Source: Thermohalobaculum sp963700775 (lineage in GTDB: Bacteria > Pseudomonadota > Alphaproteobacteria > Rhodobacterales > Rhodobacteraceae). Taken from it: a DNA stretch of 64,000 bases. The notes under the pieces are model-generated. The model saw nothing but the letters and a program-made list of their open reading frames with translations, was not told the origin of the DNA and ran no database searches. The position numbers and the translations under genes are program-made. Below are positions 25,084-34,743 of the stretch, in pieces (position 1 is the stretch's first letter; each line of letters opens with the position of its first letter). The stretch spans positions 71,001-135,000 of the forward strand of contig CAVOYU010000014.1 of NCBI GenBank assembly GCA_963700775.1, in the 5' to 3' direction.

Positions 25084-26622
25084 TCAATCGAGCGGCGGCG
25101 CGCCGCCCTCCGCCTTCCGGCGCGCGACGAAATCGTCCAGCGCCCCGGCGATGCCCGGATCCAGCGGCGGTGGCACGAACTCGCCCAGGCGCCGGTTCCA
25201 GATCTCGCGGGCGCGCTCGGTGGCGGTCTTCGACCCCGCCTCGGCCCACTGGCCGAAATTCGACCAGTCCCACACGAAGGGCTCGTAGAAGGCGGTGGCG
25301 TAGCGCTCCATCGTCTGCCTGGCGGCGAAGAAATGTCCGCCCGGCTGCACCTCGGCGATCGCCTCGAAGCCGATCTCGTCCGGGCCGCAGGGCACCGGCT
25401 GCAGCGCCTCGGCCACCACCTGCAGCGCCTCGATGTCGGTGATGAACTTCTCCTGCGAGATGGTCAGCCCACCCTCCAGCCAGCCCGCCGCATGGGTGAT
25501 CATGTTGCCCCCCGCCAGCAGCGCCCCCCAGAGACCGAGCAGCGTCTCCTGGGCGCCCTGAACGTCCGGGGCGTTGGAGGCCGCTCCGGTCGAGACCCGC
25601 CAGGGCATGTTCACGTGCCGGGCGAGCTGTCCGGCGGCAAGGTTGGTCTTGATGTGCTCGGGTGTCCCGAAGGCCGGGGCGCCGGACTTCATGTCGACGT
25701 TCGACGAGAAGGCGCCGTACATCATCGGCGCGCCGGGCCGGGCGAGCTGGCCGAGCGCGATCCCGGCCAGGCATTCCGCGTGGCTCAGCGTCAGCGCCCC
25801 GGCGATGGTGATCGGCGCCATGGCGCCCGCGAGGCAGAAGGGCGAGACCACGCAGATCTGGCCCCAGAGGGCGAAGTCGATGATGCCGCGGGCCATCGGC
25901 TTGTCGATCTGCCGCGGCGAGTTGGTGTTGATGATGGTGATGGTCGACGGCCGGTCGCGGAAGGCGGTCTCGTCGAGGCCACGGGCGATGCGGATCATGG
26001 CGAAGCCGTCCTCGACCTGCCCCCGGCCGCGGGCGAAGACGAAGGGCACCTTGTCTGAAAGCGTGAGCTGCGCGCGGGTGGTCTCGAGATGGCGGGTCGC
26101 GATCGGCACGTCCTGCGGCTCGATCCAGGCGGTGAGCTTCGGCAGCACCTCGAAGCCGTGCTGAAGCTTCACGAAGTTGGTGAAGTCGGCCATCGTCCCC
26201 GGCCGCCGCCCGCGGTCGAGGCTGGTGATGTTCGGGCAGCCGGCACCGGCGGTGAACATGAAATCGTCGCCGCCGACGGGAATGTCGCGCCCCGGCCTCC
26301 CGCCATGGAGGGTGAAGCGGTCCGGCACGGTGCGGATCGCCTCCGCGATGACGTCGCGGCCGATGCGGACCATCTGGCTGTCCTCGTCGACCAGCGCCCC
26401 GGCGGCGCGGTAGAGTTCGCGCGCCTCCGGCAGCAGGACCCGCAGGCCCAGCTCCTCGAGCACCCGGAGCGCGGTCTCGTGGATGGCGGCGACCTGGTCG
26501 GTGGAGAAGACCTCGGCGCGCGGCAGGCGGTTGGACAGATGGCCGTAGTCCGTGGCGCGCGCCGGCGCCGGGGCTGCGCTGCGGCGGCGGTGCGGGCGGA
26601 CGTTGCGCGCGGTCTCGGTCAT
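25084..26622 (-). CDS. MttB-family (trimethylamine methyltransferase-like) protein, non-pyrrolysine
   Basis: The 512-residue protein belongs to the PF06253 methyltransferase family. Family blocks include RVLEELGLRVLLPEA near residue 52, FMFTAGAGCPNI near 121, and PVPCGPDEIGFEAI near 405. There is no in-frame amber codon, so it is a non-pyrrolysine member. Such enzymes demethylate glycine betaine, proline betaine, carnitine and similar quaternary amines onto a corrinoid protein. No corrinoid protein is seen nearby. Downstream of a dimethylglycine-dehydrogenase-like gene on the same strand (gap of 137 bases), it fits betaine or methylamine catabolism. The substrate is inferred only. Confidence 0.85.
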   Translation of the reverse strand: MTETARNVRPHRRRSAAPAPARATDYGHLSNRLPRAEVFSTDQVAAIHETALRVLEELGLRVLLPEARELYRAAGALVDEDSQMVRIGRDVIAEAIRTVPDRFTLHGGRPGRDIPVGGDDFMFTAGAGCPNITSLDRGRRPGTMADFTNFVKLQHGFEVLPKLTAWIEPQDVPIATRHLETTRAQLTLSDKVPFVFARGRGQVEDGFAMIRIARGLDETAFRDRPSTITIINTNSPRQIDKPMARGIIDFALWGQICVVSPFCLAGAMAPITIAGALTLSHAECLAGIALGQLARPGAPMMYGAFSSNVDMKSGAPAFGTPEHIKTNLAAGQLARHVNMPWRVSTGAASNAPDVQGAQETLLGLWGALLAGGNMITHAAGWLEGGLTISQEKFITDIEALQVVAEALQPVPCGPDEIGFEAIAEVQPGGHFFAARQTMERYATAFYEPFVWDWSNFGQWAEAGSKTATERAREIWNRRLGEFVPPPLDPGIAGALDDFVARRKAEGGAPPLD

Positions 26623-26759
26623 GATGCTACCGGTGTGCTCCAGGGTGAAAATCGATCAAACGCAATACTCCCCGGACGCGGCCCGGGGTCTCGCGCCGCC
26701 GGGCGGCAAGGCTCCGCGGCAGGCCGAGATCCCGGGGCGGGCCCGGGACCTCGTGGATC

Positions 26760-29171
26760 TCATCCCCGCATCCGCTCGCCCTTCGGGTCCCAGGGCGACG
26801 GCTCGATCACCTTCGCGCCCCGCTCGACCCCGACGACATGGACCGACAGCGCCGTCCCCGGCGCGGCGAAGCCGGGCTCGACCAGCGCCATCGCCAGCGA
26901 CTTGCCGACGCAATGGCCGTAGGCCCCGGAGGTAATGTAGCCGACCCGCCGCCCCTCGGCCCAGACCGGCTCGTAGCCGCTGGCGTCCGCATCGGGCGAA
27001 GCGACCTCCAGGGTCACCAGCCGCCGCTTCGGCCCGGCGTCCCGCTCGGCCAGCGCCGCCTGCTTGCCGGTGAAGTCGGGCTTGGTCCAGTCGATCCAGC
27101 GGTCCATTCCGGTCTCGCCGGGCGTGTAGAGCTGGGTGAACTCCTTCGACCACACCCCGAAGCTCTTCTCGATCCTCAGCGACAGCATGGCGTTGAAGCC
27201 GAAATCGGCGGCGCCGAACTCGGCCGCGGCTTCCTTCAGCGTCCGGTAGAGTGTGACCTGGTCCGCGGCCGGGCAGTTCAGCTCGAAGCCCATCTCGCCG
27301 CAGACCGACATGCGCCCGACCCTGGCCCGGACCAGACCCACATCCAGGGTCGCGCAGCCCATGAAGGGCAGCGCCGCGTCCGAGACGTCCTGATGCGTCA
27401 GGCTCGCCAGCATGTCGCGCGAGCGCGGCCCGACGATCCCGAATCCGACGGTCGCGTCCGAGATGTCGCGCACCGTCACGCGATCCTCCGGATGGTCCTC
27501 GAACCAGCGCATGTGCCAGTTGCGCAGGTAGTAGGATCCCATGATCCACCAGGTCCCGTCGCCCCAGTTGAAGACGGTGAGATCGCCCTTCAGCCGCCCG
27601 TCGCGGGCCAGCATCGGCGCCAGCCGCGCCCGGCCGGGCGCTGGCAGCCTGCCCGCCATGATCCGGTCGAGCCAGGCCCCGGCGCGGGGGCCGGTGACCA
27701 GATAACGCGAGAAGCCGGAGATATCGATGATGCCGGCATTGTCGCGCACGGCGCGGCATTCGGCCCCGACGATGTCGTGGGCGTTCGAGCGCTTCAGCGT
27801 CGGCGTCTCGGCGAAGTCCCTGGGCGCGAAATAGATCGGCACCTCCAGCCCCCAGGAGCAGCCGAAACGCGCGCCCTCCGCCTCCATCGCGTCATAGGCC
27901 GGCGCCTTCTTCAGCGGCCGACCGGCCCAGAGCTGCTCGTTCGGATAGGTCATCACGAAGCGGCGCGAGTAGAACTGGCCGGTGGTCTGCCTGATGTATT
28001 CCCGGTTCGAGCAGAAGTCGCCGTAGCGGGCGTTGTCCATCGGCCAGGCATCGGCCTCGGTCTCGCCGTGGATCATCCATTCGGCCAGCGTCTTGCCGAC
28101 CCCGCCGCCCTGCAGGAACCCCGCCATCACCGCGCAGGCGAGCCAGTAGTTCTTCAGCCCGCGCACCGGCCCGACCAGGGGGTTGCCGTCGGGCGAGAAG
28201 GTGAAGGCGCCGTTGACCCATTTCTTGATGCCGACATGGTTCAGGACCGGATAGCGGTTAAACGCCATCTCGAGCTCGCGCTCGATCCTGTCGGGCTCCT
28301 CCTGCAGCAGCTCGATGCCGTAGTTCCAGGGCGCGCCGTCGATCATCCAGTGCTTGTGGTCGATCTCGTAGATGCCGACCAGGATCCCCTTCTGGTCCTG
28401 GCGCATATAGGTGAAGCCCTCGAGGTCGACCGTCATCGGCACCTCGAAGTCCAGCGCCGCGACCTCCGGGATCGTCTCGGTCACGAAGTAATGGTGCATC
28501 AGCGGCGACAGCGGCAGGTCGAGCCCTGCCATCCGGCCCACCTGCTTGGCCCAGAGCCCGCCGGCATTGACCACATGCTCGGCATGGATGGTGCCCTTCT
28601 CGGTCACCACGTCCCAGCTGCCGTCGGGCCGCTGGCGCAGTTCCTCGACCTTGTTGTGCTCTATCACCTCGGCGCCGCGCTTGCGCGCCGCGCGGGCATA
28701 GGCCTGCACCACGCCGGTGGTGTCGATATAGCCCTCGCGGTCGGCCCAGAGTCCGCCGATCACGCCGGTCACGTCCATGATCGGGCAGCGCTCCCTGATC
28801 TCCTCGGGCGTCATCAGGTGACAGTCCTCGATGCCGATGGTCTGGAAGATCCGGTAGGCCGACTGCAGCCATTCCCAGCGCGCCGGGGCCGAGGCGACCG
28901 TGATGCCGCCGGTCATGTGCAGGTTGATATTCTGCCCGGATTCCTTCTCGACCTCGGAGAGGAGGTCGATGGTATAGGCCTGCAGCGCCGCCATGTTCGG
29001 GTCGGCGTTGAGCGCATGGATGCCGCCGGCGGCGTGCCAGGACGAGCCCGCGGTCAGCACGCTGCGCTCGACCAGGGCCACGTCGGTCCAGCCGAACTTC
29101 GCCAGATGATAGAGTACCGAGGCGCCGACCACGCCGCCGCCGATGACCACGACACGGTACTGGGATTTCAT
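26760..29171 (-). CDS. dimethylglycine/sarcosine dehydrogenase-like FAD protein with GcvT domain
   Basis: The 803-residue protein has an N-terminal DAO oxidase domain (VVVIGGGVVGASVLYHLAK, residues 7-25) and SSWHAAGG near 43-50, the family motif whose His carries covalent flavin in dimethylglycine dehydrogenase. An FAO_M-like linker near 370-425 is followed by a GcvT folate-binding domain (about 430-700) and its C-terminal barrel (about 710-795, GYITSGAYGHCVGKSLAMAL). It oxidatively removes a methyl group and passes it to tetrahydrofolate. The 98-base gap to the divergent TetR gene holds a clear operator. Confidence 0.9.
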   Translation of the reverse strand: MKSQYRVVVIGGGVVGASVLYHLAKFGWTDVALVERSVLTAGSSWHAAGGIHALNADPNMAALQAYTIDLLSEVEKESGQNINLHMTGGITVASAPARWEWLQSAYRIFQTIGIEDCHLMTPEEIRERCPIMDVTGVIGGLWADREGYIDTTGVVQAYARAARKRGAEVIEHNKVEELRQRPDGSWDVVTEKGTIHAEHVVNAGGLWAKQVGRMAGLDLPLSPLMHHYFVTETIPEVAALDFEVPMTVDLEGFTYMRQDQKGILVGIYEIDHKHWMIDGAPWNYGIELLQEEPDRIERELEMAFNRYPVLNHVGIKKWVNGAFTFSPDGNPLVGPVRGLKNYWLACAVMAGFLQGGGVGKTLAEWMIHGETEADAWPMDNARYGDFCSNREYIRQTTGQFYSRRFVMTYPNEQLWAGRPLKKAPAYDAMEAEGARFGCSWGLEVPIYFAPRDFAETPTLKRSNAHDIVGAECRAVRDNAGIIDISGFSRYLVTGPRAGAWLDRIMAGRLPAPGRARLAPMLARDGRLKGDLTVFNWGDGTWWIMGSYYLRNWHMRWFEDHPEDRVTVRDISDATVGFGIVGPRSRDMLASLTHQDVSDAALPFMGCATLDVGLVRARVGRMSVCGEMGFELNCPAADQVTLYRTLKEAAAEFGAADFGFNAMLSLRIEKSFGVWSKEFTQLYTPGETGMDRWIDWTKPDFTGKQAALAERDAGPKRRLVTLEVASPDADASGYEPVWAEGRRVGYITSGAYGHCVGKSLAMALVEPGFAAPGTALSVHVVGVERGAKVIEPSPWDPKGERMRG

Positions 29172-29231
29172 CGCTGTCTCCCGTCAGACTCAGCTTGTCG
29201 GAAGACGAGCTTAGGGGCGGTCGGCGGGCAA

Positions 29232-29253
29232 GTCTAGACACTAATGTCCAGAC
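29232..29253. promoter_or_regulatory. TetR-type operator
   Basis: A 9-base inverted repeat, GTCTAGACA (29232-29240) and TGTCCAGAC (29245-29253) with a 4-base centre, pairs at 8 of 9 positions. It lies between the divergent flavoprotein gene and the tetR gene, 16 bases before the TetR start. This is the normal place for TetR control of both. Confidence 0.75.
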
Positions 29254-29269
29254 ATTGTAGGGTCGAGCG

Positions 29270-29908
29270 ATGGACGCAGTCCCGGACACGCCCAAGGGCA
29301 ACGTCAAGGTCACCCGCGAGGACTGGCTGGGACTCGCGGCGCGGGTGCTGGTCGAGCGCGGCGTTAGCCATGTGAAGGTGCTGACGCTCGCCGGCGAGCT
29401 CGGCGTCTCGCGCTCGTCCTTCTACTGGTACTTCCGCAGCCGCCGCGATTTGCTGGACCAGCTTCTGGCGATGTGGGAGGGGCAGAACACCCGCGCGGTG
29501 CTGGAGCATGCGGGGCGGCCGGCGGGGAACATCTGCCGCGGCGTGATGAACCTGTTCGAGTGCTTCATCGACCCGGCCCAGTTCGATCCGCGGCTGGACT
29601 TCGCCGTGCGCGAATGGGCGCGGCGCTCGCCCGAGGTGCGCGCCCGCCTCGATGCCGCCGACGAGGCGCGGATGACCGCGATCCGTGACCTGTTCCAGCG
29701 GCACGGCTATGCCCCGATCGAAGCCCTTGTCCGCGCGCGGATCATCTACTTCATGCAGATCGGCTACTACGCCCTGGTCGAGAACGAGCCCTTCGAGACC
29801 CGCTTCTCGCTGCTGAAGCCCTATCTGGTGAGCTTCACCGGCCAGGAGCCGGATCCGGCCGAGATGGCCGAGTTCCTGGAGCTGGCCTGGGGCCTGCTTG
29901 GCCGGTAG
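29270..29908 (+). CDS. TetR-family regulator of the methylated-amine pair
   Basis: The 212-residue protein has an N-terminal TetR helix-turn-helix: REDWLGLAARVLVERGVSHV, then LAGELGVSRSSFYWYFRSRR near residues 43-62. The C-terminal ligand domain is unassigned. It is divergent from the DMGDH-like gene with the operator between them, so it probably represses the catabolic pair until a methylated amine or product binds. The effector is not known. RBS is weak (GGG before GATCGAGCG). Confidence 0.93.
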   Translation: MDAVPDTPKGNVKVTREDWLGLAARVLVERGVSHVKVLTLAGELGVSRSSFYWYFRSRRDLLDQLLAMWEGQNTRAVLEHAGRPAGNICRGVMNLFECFIDPAQFDPRLDFAVREWARRSPEVRARLDAADEARMTAIRDLFQRHGYAPIEALVRARIIYFMQIGYYALVENEPFETRFSLLKPYLVSFTGQEPDPAEMAEFLELAWGLLGR

Positions 29909-29949
29909 CGCGGCGTCCGTTCCATCTGAGTCGCCATGCGTGCGCCACC

Positions 29950-30014
29950 GTCATTCCCGCGCAGACGGGAATCTCCGGCCGACTTCGTCAGCTTCCCGCT
30001 TTCGCGGGGATGAC
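29950..30014. repeat. REP/BIME-like palindromic pair
   Basis: Two short palindromes are joined in opposite orientation: TTCCCGCGCAGACGGGAA and TTCCCGCTTTCGCGGGG. The outer arms are GTCATTCCCGC and GCGGGGATGAC. This GTCAT-CCCGC-type element is a familiar extragenic repeat in Proteobacteria. It sits in the 304-base gap between tetR and the MarR-GNAT gene, which is otherwise without a gene. Confidence 0.75.
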
Positions 30015-30212
30015 GCCGGATGAGCGGGCGACCCGGTCCGGACTGACGCGGCGCGCGCGCGGCGCATCGGAACCCGCGGCCGTCTCCGTGCGCCGCGCTT
30101 GCGCGGGTGCCCGCGGGTAGCGCTTGATTAACCATAAATCAGCGCCGCATGGGGTTTCGTTTGTTTTCAATGAGTTGACCCTGCGTCCGCGTGCGGACGC
30201 GCCGCGAAAGGG

Positions 30213-31106
30213 TCATTTCCGGCCCTGGTCGAGCCGCTTCTCGAACCAGTGATGGGCATAGGGATTGTCGTTGAACCGCGGAATCGGCCGGTAGCCCGAC
30301 GAAAGATAGAGCGCCTGCGCTTCCGCCAGCGCCTTGTTGGTGTCGAGCCGTATCACCGTCAGCCCGGCGGCGCGGGCCCGGTCCTCGAGTGCCGCGAGCA
30401 GGCGCCGGGCGAGGCCGACGCCGCGCAGCCGCCCGGCGACCCAGACCCGCTTGATCTCGCCATACCCCTGGGGGTCGCATCTCAGCGCCCCGCAGCCGAC
30501 CGGCTCGCCATAGATCCGCGCCAGCAGCAGCCAGCCGGCCGGCGGGGTCAGCTCGGCGACATCCTCGGCGACGCTGTGGCCGGCGTCGAAGCCGTTCTCG
30601 AAGCGGCGGTCGAGCTCGGCGAAGTATTCGCCGACGCACCAGTGCGCCTCGGCGCTGGAGGGTTTCTCGACGGCGATCTCGATGGCCGTGGCCTCGATCA
30701 GCCGCTCGACCTCCGCCATGGCGGCCACCAGACGGGCGCGGCGCGGCGGGTCGAGCGGGGCGAGCAGGGCCTCGGCTGACGCATCCGAGAGCCGGTCGAT
30801 GGTGTCGAGCTCTGCAAGCCCCCGGGCGGTCGGCCGTGCGATCCTGACCCGGGCGTCCCGCGGCGAGGGCTCGATCCGCACCAGCCCCTGCGCCTCGAGC
30901 GCACGCAGCATCCGCGCAGCGTAACCGGAATCGAGCCCGAGCCGGGTGCGGAGCCGCCTGATCTCGGCGCCGTCGCGGCCGATCTCGAACAGCAGCCGCG
31001 ATTCCCCCAGCGGCCGGTGGCGGCCCAGGAAATCAGTGCTCAGCGCGCCGATACGCTGGGTGACGGCGCGGTTGAAACTCCGCAGATGGTCGATATCCGA
31101 AAGCAT
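30213..31106 (-). CDS. MarR-GNAT fusion protein
   Basis: The 297-residue protein joins an N-terminal MarR winged helix (about residues 1-150, LRTRLGLDSGYAARMLRALE near 55) to a C-terminal GNAT acetyltransferase domain (about 160-297). GNAT motif A is in IKRVWVAGRLRGVGLARRLL near 215-240. It probably acetylates a small molecule or protein and regulates its own gene. The only workable start is ATG 31106, which has no spaced Shine-Dalgarno; the palindrome at 31106-31127 covers the start. An upstream in-frame TAG excludes a longer protein. Confidence 0.9.
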   Translation of the reverse strand: MLSDIDHLRSFNRAVTQRIGALSTDFLGRHRPLGESRLLFEIGRDGAEIRRLRTRLGLDSGYAARMLRALEAQGLVRIEPSPRDARVRIARPTARGLAELDTIDRLSDASAEALLAPLDPPRRARLVAAMAEVERLIEATAIEIAVEKPSSAEAHWCVGEYFAELDRRFENGFDAGHSVAEDVAELTPPAGWLLLARIYGEPVGCGALRCDPQGYGEIKRVWVAGRLRGVGLARRLLAALEDRARAAGLTVIRLDTNKALAEAQALYLSSGYRPIPRFNDNPYAHHWFEKRLDQGRK

Positions 31107-31127
31107 TCCCTGACCCTAGTCAGGGAA
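31106..31127. promoter_or_regulatory. perfect operator palindrome over the MarR-GNAT start
   Basis: TTCCCTGAC and GTCAGGGAA form a perfect 9-base inverted repeat around CCTA. One base overlaps the start codon of the MarR-GNAT gene. MarR proteins bind palindromes of this size, so autorepression is likely. Confidence 0.7.
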
Positions 31128-31162
31128 CTCTTGTCACGCAAGAGGACACGCTGGTCCGACTC

Positions 31163-31714
31163 TCACTTCGAGATGCGGGTGATCTTGCTGCCCTCGATAC
31201 CGGCGCCGGCGAAGAAGCCCTTCTGGCTGACGAAAAAGACATAGATGCCCTTGCGCTCGGTGGTGGTCGACAACTTGCGGGCAAAGCCCTCGTCGGCGAT
31301 CGTGACCGTCGGCCCGACACCGATCTCCCAGCCATCGGTCTCGCGCATGTAGCGCAGCGATTCGTCGTCCATCAGGAACATGACGTAGCCGAACTTCTCG
31401 ATACCGGCCTGGAGGCCATAGGAGAGCGCGGTCGAGCGGTAGAAGGAATCGGTCTTGCCATTGACCCTGAGCACGCCGTCGCCGGCGGCGGCGCCGACAA
31501 GCAGGCCGCCCTTGATGATCTCGGGGAAGATCAGGATGCCCTTGGCGGACTCGATCATCTGGTCGGTGACCGGCTCGGTCTTCTTCAGGCGCTCGAGCGC
31601 CGCAGCGGCGCTGGCCTCAAGTTCGGCGGCGCTTTCCGCGATTGCGGCGCCGGGCAGCGCAGACCCGGCGGCGACGCAGGCCGCAGCGGCCTGCAGGAAG
31701 TGACGGCGTTTCAT
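31163..31714 (-). CDS. SYLF/Ysc84-domain lipid-binding protein, exported
   Basis: The 183-residue protein starts MKRRHFLQAAAACVAAGSALPGAAIAE, a signal sequence with a Tat-like RR motif and a likely cleavage site near 26. The SYLF domain follows: AKGILIFPEIIKGGLLVGAAAGDGVL near 58, SYGLQAGIEKFGYVMFLMDD near 98, and FFAGAGIEGSKI at the end. SYLF domains bind phosphoinositides or lipids in eukaryotes; the bacterial role is unclear. A periplasmic location is inferred. Confidence 0.9.
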   Translation of the reverse strand: MKRRHFLQAAAACVAAGSALPGAAIAESAAELEASAAAALERLKKTEPVTDQMIESAKGILIFPEIIKGGLLVGAAAGDGVLRVNGKTDSFYRSTALSYGLQAGIEKFGYVMFLMDDESLRYMRETDGWEIGVGPTVTIADEGFARKLSTTTERKGIYVFFVSQKGFFAGAGIEGSKITRISK

Positions 31715-31845
31715 CCGGAGCGTCTCCTGCTGTCATCGTTCGGCGCCGCGCGCCCTGTCTTCGGACCCTGCTGCCCGGCAGCCTCAGCGGCAACAGTTAC
31801 CCAACAATTATCCTTTGCGCCAGCGGCCACTGGCGGGCCGGGCGG

Positions 31846-32001
31846 CTAGTCGTCGGGCCGGTCCTTCTCGTTGAAAAGGATCCGCGCCTGGTCGCCCTCG
31901 ATGTCGTCGTACTGGCGGTGCCGGAGCGCCCACAGGAAGGCCAGCAACCCAAGCAGCCCGAGGCCGACCGAGACCGGGATCAGGAGCGCGAGAACGTTCA
32001 C
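31846..32001 (-). CDS. ccoS: cbb3 oxidase maturation protein CcoS
   Basis: This small gene (51 residues) reads MNVLALLIPVSVGLGLLG, then LLAFLWALRHRQYDDIEGDQ, and ends NEKDRPDD with a TAG at 31846-31848. One membrane helix and the DD-x-x-GD motif are typical of CcoS. The start is GTG, overlapping the ccoI stop (GTGA). CcoS is needed for haem insertion into cbb3 oxidase. Confidence 0.93.
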   Translation of the reverse strand: MNVLALLIPVSVGLGLLGLLAFLWALRHRQYDDIEGDQARILFNEKDRPDD

Positions 32002-34242
32002 TTCGCTCCCCGGAGCCGGAGCGCGTTGAGCGTGACCACGATGGAGGAACTCGACATGGCGAGCGCGGCAATCAGCGGCGTGACCAGCCCCGCCATCGCG
32101 ACCGGGATGGCGACGGCGTTGTAGAGTGCCGCGAGGGCGAAGTTCTCGATCGCCCGGGACCGGGCCATGCGGGCCGTGTCGAGGGCATAGACCACCGGCT
32201 CCAGCCGCTCGCCGGTGAATACCAGGGCGGCGGCGGCGCGGCTGACGTCCGAGGCGGACACGGGGGACATGGAGATGTCCGCGACCGCCAGGGCCGGAGC
32301 ATCGTTGATGCCGTCGCCGACCATCAGCACCCGGCGGCCCTGGCGAGAGAGCTCCTCCAGCGCCTTCAGCTTGTCGGCAGGAGACATGCCGGCGCGGGCA
32401 TCGGCGATGCCGGTTGCGGTCGCGATCCTTGACACGGGCGTCGCGGCGTCGCCGGAGAAGAGCGCCAGATCGAGGCCGCGGGCGCGAAGCGCCTCGCAGG
32501 TCACGGCCGCATCCGGGCGCGGCGCGTCCTGGAAGGTGAAGGCGACCGGCGGCGCTCCGGCAGCCTGGAGCCAGACCGCCGTCACCTCACCGGCTTCGGC
32601 ACCGACCCATTCGGCACGGCCAAGGCGGGCGCGCTGACCGCCGAGCACGCCCTCGATACCCGAGCCGGGGATCTCGCAGATGTCGTCGGCCCGGGCCGGC
32701 ACGATGCCTCGGGCGTCGGCGGCCTCCGCCAGGGCGAATGCCAGCGGATGACGCGAGGCGGAGGCCAGCGCCGCCGCCACCGGCCAGGCCGGGTCGGACT
32801 CCGGCGGGCCTGACTTCCAGCTCTGGCCGGCCCTCGGTCAGGGTGCCGGTCTTGTCGAACACCACCATATCGGCCCTGGCAAGGCGTTCGAGCGCGGCGC
32901 CGTCCTTGAGGAAGATGCCGCGGCGAAACAGCCGGCCGCCGGCAACCGCATGCACCGCCGGCACGGCGAGGCCGAGGGCGCAGGGGCAAGTGATGATCAG
33001 GAGCGAGATGGCGACGGTCAGCGAGCGGTGCACGTCGCCCGTGGCCCAGAGCCAGCCGAGGAAGGAGGACGCCGCGACGAAATGGACGCCCGGCGAGTAG
33101 ATCCGGGCAGCCCGGTCGGCCCAGCGGTCGTAGACGGTCTTTCCCCGCTCCGCGCTCTCGATCATCCGTGCGATTTCGGCGAGCAGCGTCGCCTCGCCTG
33201 CGGCGGTGACGCGGACCCGGAGCGGACCGGAGAGGTTCAGCATTCCCGCATGGACCAGGGCGCCGGCGGCGACCGGCTCGGGGTTGGTCTCCCCGGTGAC
33301 CATCGAGCGGTCGAGATCGCTCGTTCCTGCCTCGACGCGGCCGTCGGCGGGGACGCGTTCGCCAGGTGCGACCTCGACCAGGGCGCCGGGGGCGAGATCC
33401 TCGATGGCCACGGTCTCGCGGGCGCCGTCGGCGGCGATCAGGGTCGCGGCGCGGGCCGAGAGCGCCGTCAGCTCGGCCGCGGCCGAGCGGGCGATGGCCC
33501 GGGTGCGGTGGTCGAGGTAGCGGCCGATCAGCAGGAAGAAGATCAGCCCGACCGCGGCGTCGAAGTAGGCGTGCTGGCCGTGGTGGATCGTCTCGTAGAG
33601 CGACGAGCCCGAGGCCAGCAGTATGGCGAGCGAGATCGGCACGTCCATGTTGAGGCGGCGCACCTTCAGCGCCGAGGCCGCCGAGCGGAAGAACGGGACG
33701 CCGGACCAGGCGACCGCCGGAAGGGCGATCAGGGCCGAGATCCAGTGCAGCAAGTCGCGGGTCGCCGCCTCTGCCCCGGACCAGACCGAAACCGAAAGCA
33801 GCATCACGTTCATCGCCGCGAAGCCAGCCACCGCGAGCCTGGCCAGCAGGTCGCGCCCGACGCTGTCGCGGTCGATCTCGGTCATTGCCGCCGCGTCATA
33901 GGGCCGGGCCTCGTAGCCGAGCGCCGCGAGCCGGTCGAGCACCATGGCGACCGAGGTGGCTGCGGGGTCGAAGATGACCCGCACCCGCCGGAGCGACAGG
34001 TTGACCCGTGCCGAGACGATGCCCTCGGCGGTGCCGAGCCCGCGCTCGATCTTTGCCAGGCAGCCGGCGCAGGAGATGCCCGGGACCATGAGGTCGACTC
34101 CAGAGCCGCCGCCCTCGGCCGGGCGTGCCCAGCGTTCGGCCGAAGCATGGCGGGCCTCGACCGCAGCGGCGGCAAGGCCGTCGGCACAACAGCCGCCGAT
34201 GATCGGGGCGGCGCTGGGCGCAGTGTCGGCCGCGTCGCGCAT
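31998..34242 (-). CDS. ccoI: copper-translocating P-type ATPase CcoI (frameshift near 32806)
   Basis: The N-terminal HMA domain holds the Cu ligands in MVPGISCAGC near residue 55. The membrane CPC motif lies in ITCPCALGLAVP near 417 and the phosphorylation site DKTGT near 462. The gene then shifts frame between ELEVR and ESDPAWP. Removing one base in the GGCCCG run near 32806 restores HPLAFALAEAADARG and the hinge GDGINDAPALAVAD. CcoI supplies Cu to CcoN for cbb3 oxidase. It overlaps ccoH (ATGA) and ccoS (GTGA). Since cbb3 assembly needs CcoI, a sequence error is plausible, but real inactivation is not excluded. Confidence 0.9.
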
Positions 34243-34739
34243 CACTGGGTCCCGGGAACGGTGAACTCGGCCTCGGCGGCGAAGGCTGCGCCGGAGGCAT
34301 CGGTGGCAGCCAGTGCGATCCGCCAGAGACCCGGACCGAGCGGGAGCGCGGCGGAGTAAGTGCCCGCAGATTCGGCGAGATCGAGCGTCATGTCCTCGCG
34401 GGTGCTGGCCGGACGGCCGACCGTGGCGCTGAGCGACAGCCCGGCCACCGGCACCCCGTCGCGGCCAGTCATCCGAACGGTCAGGATGCCGCCGGCATAG
34501 TCCGATGCCGCCGTCCAGCCGAGGGCGCGCTGGGCTTCGGTCTTGCGGTTCCATTCCTGGCTGGCGACATAGGAGTTCTGCACCACGAGACCCGGGAACG
34601 TACCGGTCGCGGCGAACAGCATGGCGAGGTTGGCGGCAATGACGATGCCGAAGCCCGCCACCATCATCATCAGCACCTTGCGACCCGTCACCTGACGGAT
34701 CGGCGCGGTTTTGCGGCTCGCCCGTCCCTGCTCGCTCAT
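34242..34739 (-). CDS. ccoH: FixH/CcoH-family cbb3 oxidase assembly protein
   Basis: The 165-residue protein has one N-terminal membrane segment (VLMMMVAGFGIVIAANLAML, about residues 21-40) and NSYVASQEWNRKTEAQRALGW near 55, typical of FixH. A periplasmic Ig-like domain ends AEAEFTVPGTQ. CcoH interacts with CcoN during cbb3 assembly. ATG 34739 is chosen because the upstream stretch is low-complexity. It is 4 bases from the ccoG stop and overlaps ccoI. Confidence 0.92.
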   Translation of the reverse strand: MSEQGRASRKTAPIRQVTGRKVLMMMVAGFGIVIAANLAMLFAATGTFPGLVVQNSYVASQEWNRKTEAQRALGWTAASDYAGGILTVRMTGRDGVPVAGLSLSATVGRPASTREDMTLDLAESAGTYSAALPLGPGLWRIALAATDASGAAFAAEAEFTVPGTQ

Positions 34740-34743
34740 CGCC

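Noticed and set aside
26838..29237. Open frame of about 800 codons opposite the flavoprotein gene
   Set aside because: Antisense artefact; the minus strand has clear FAD and GcvT domains.
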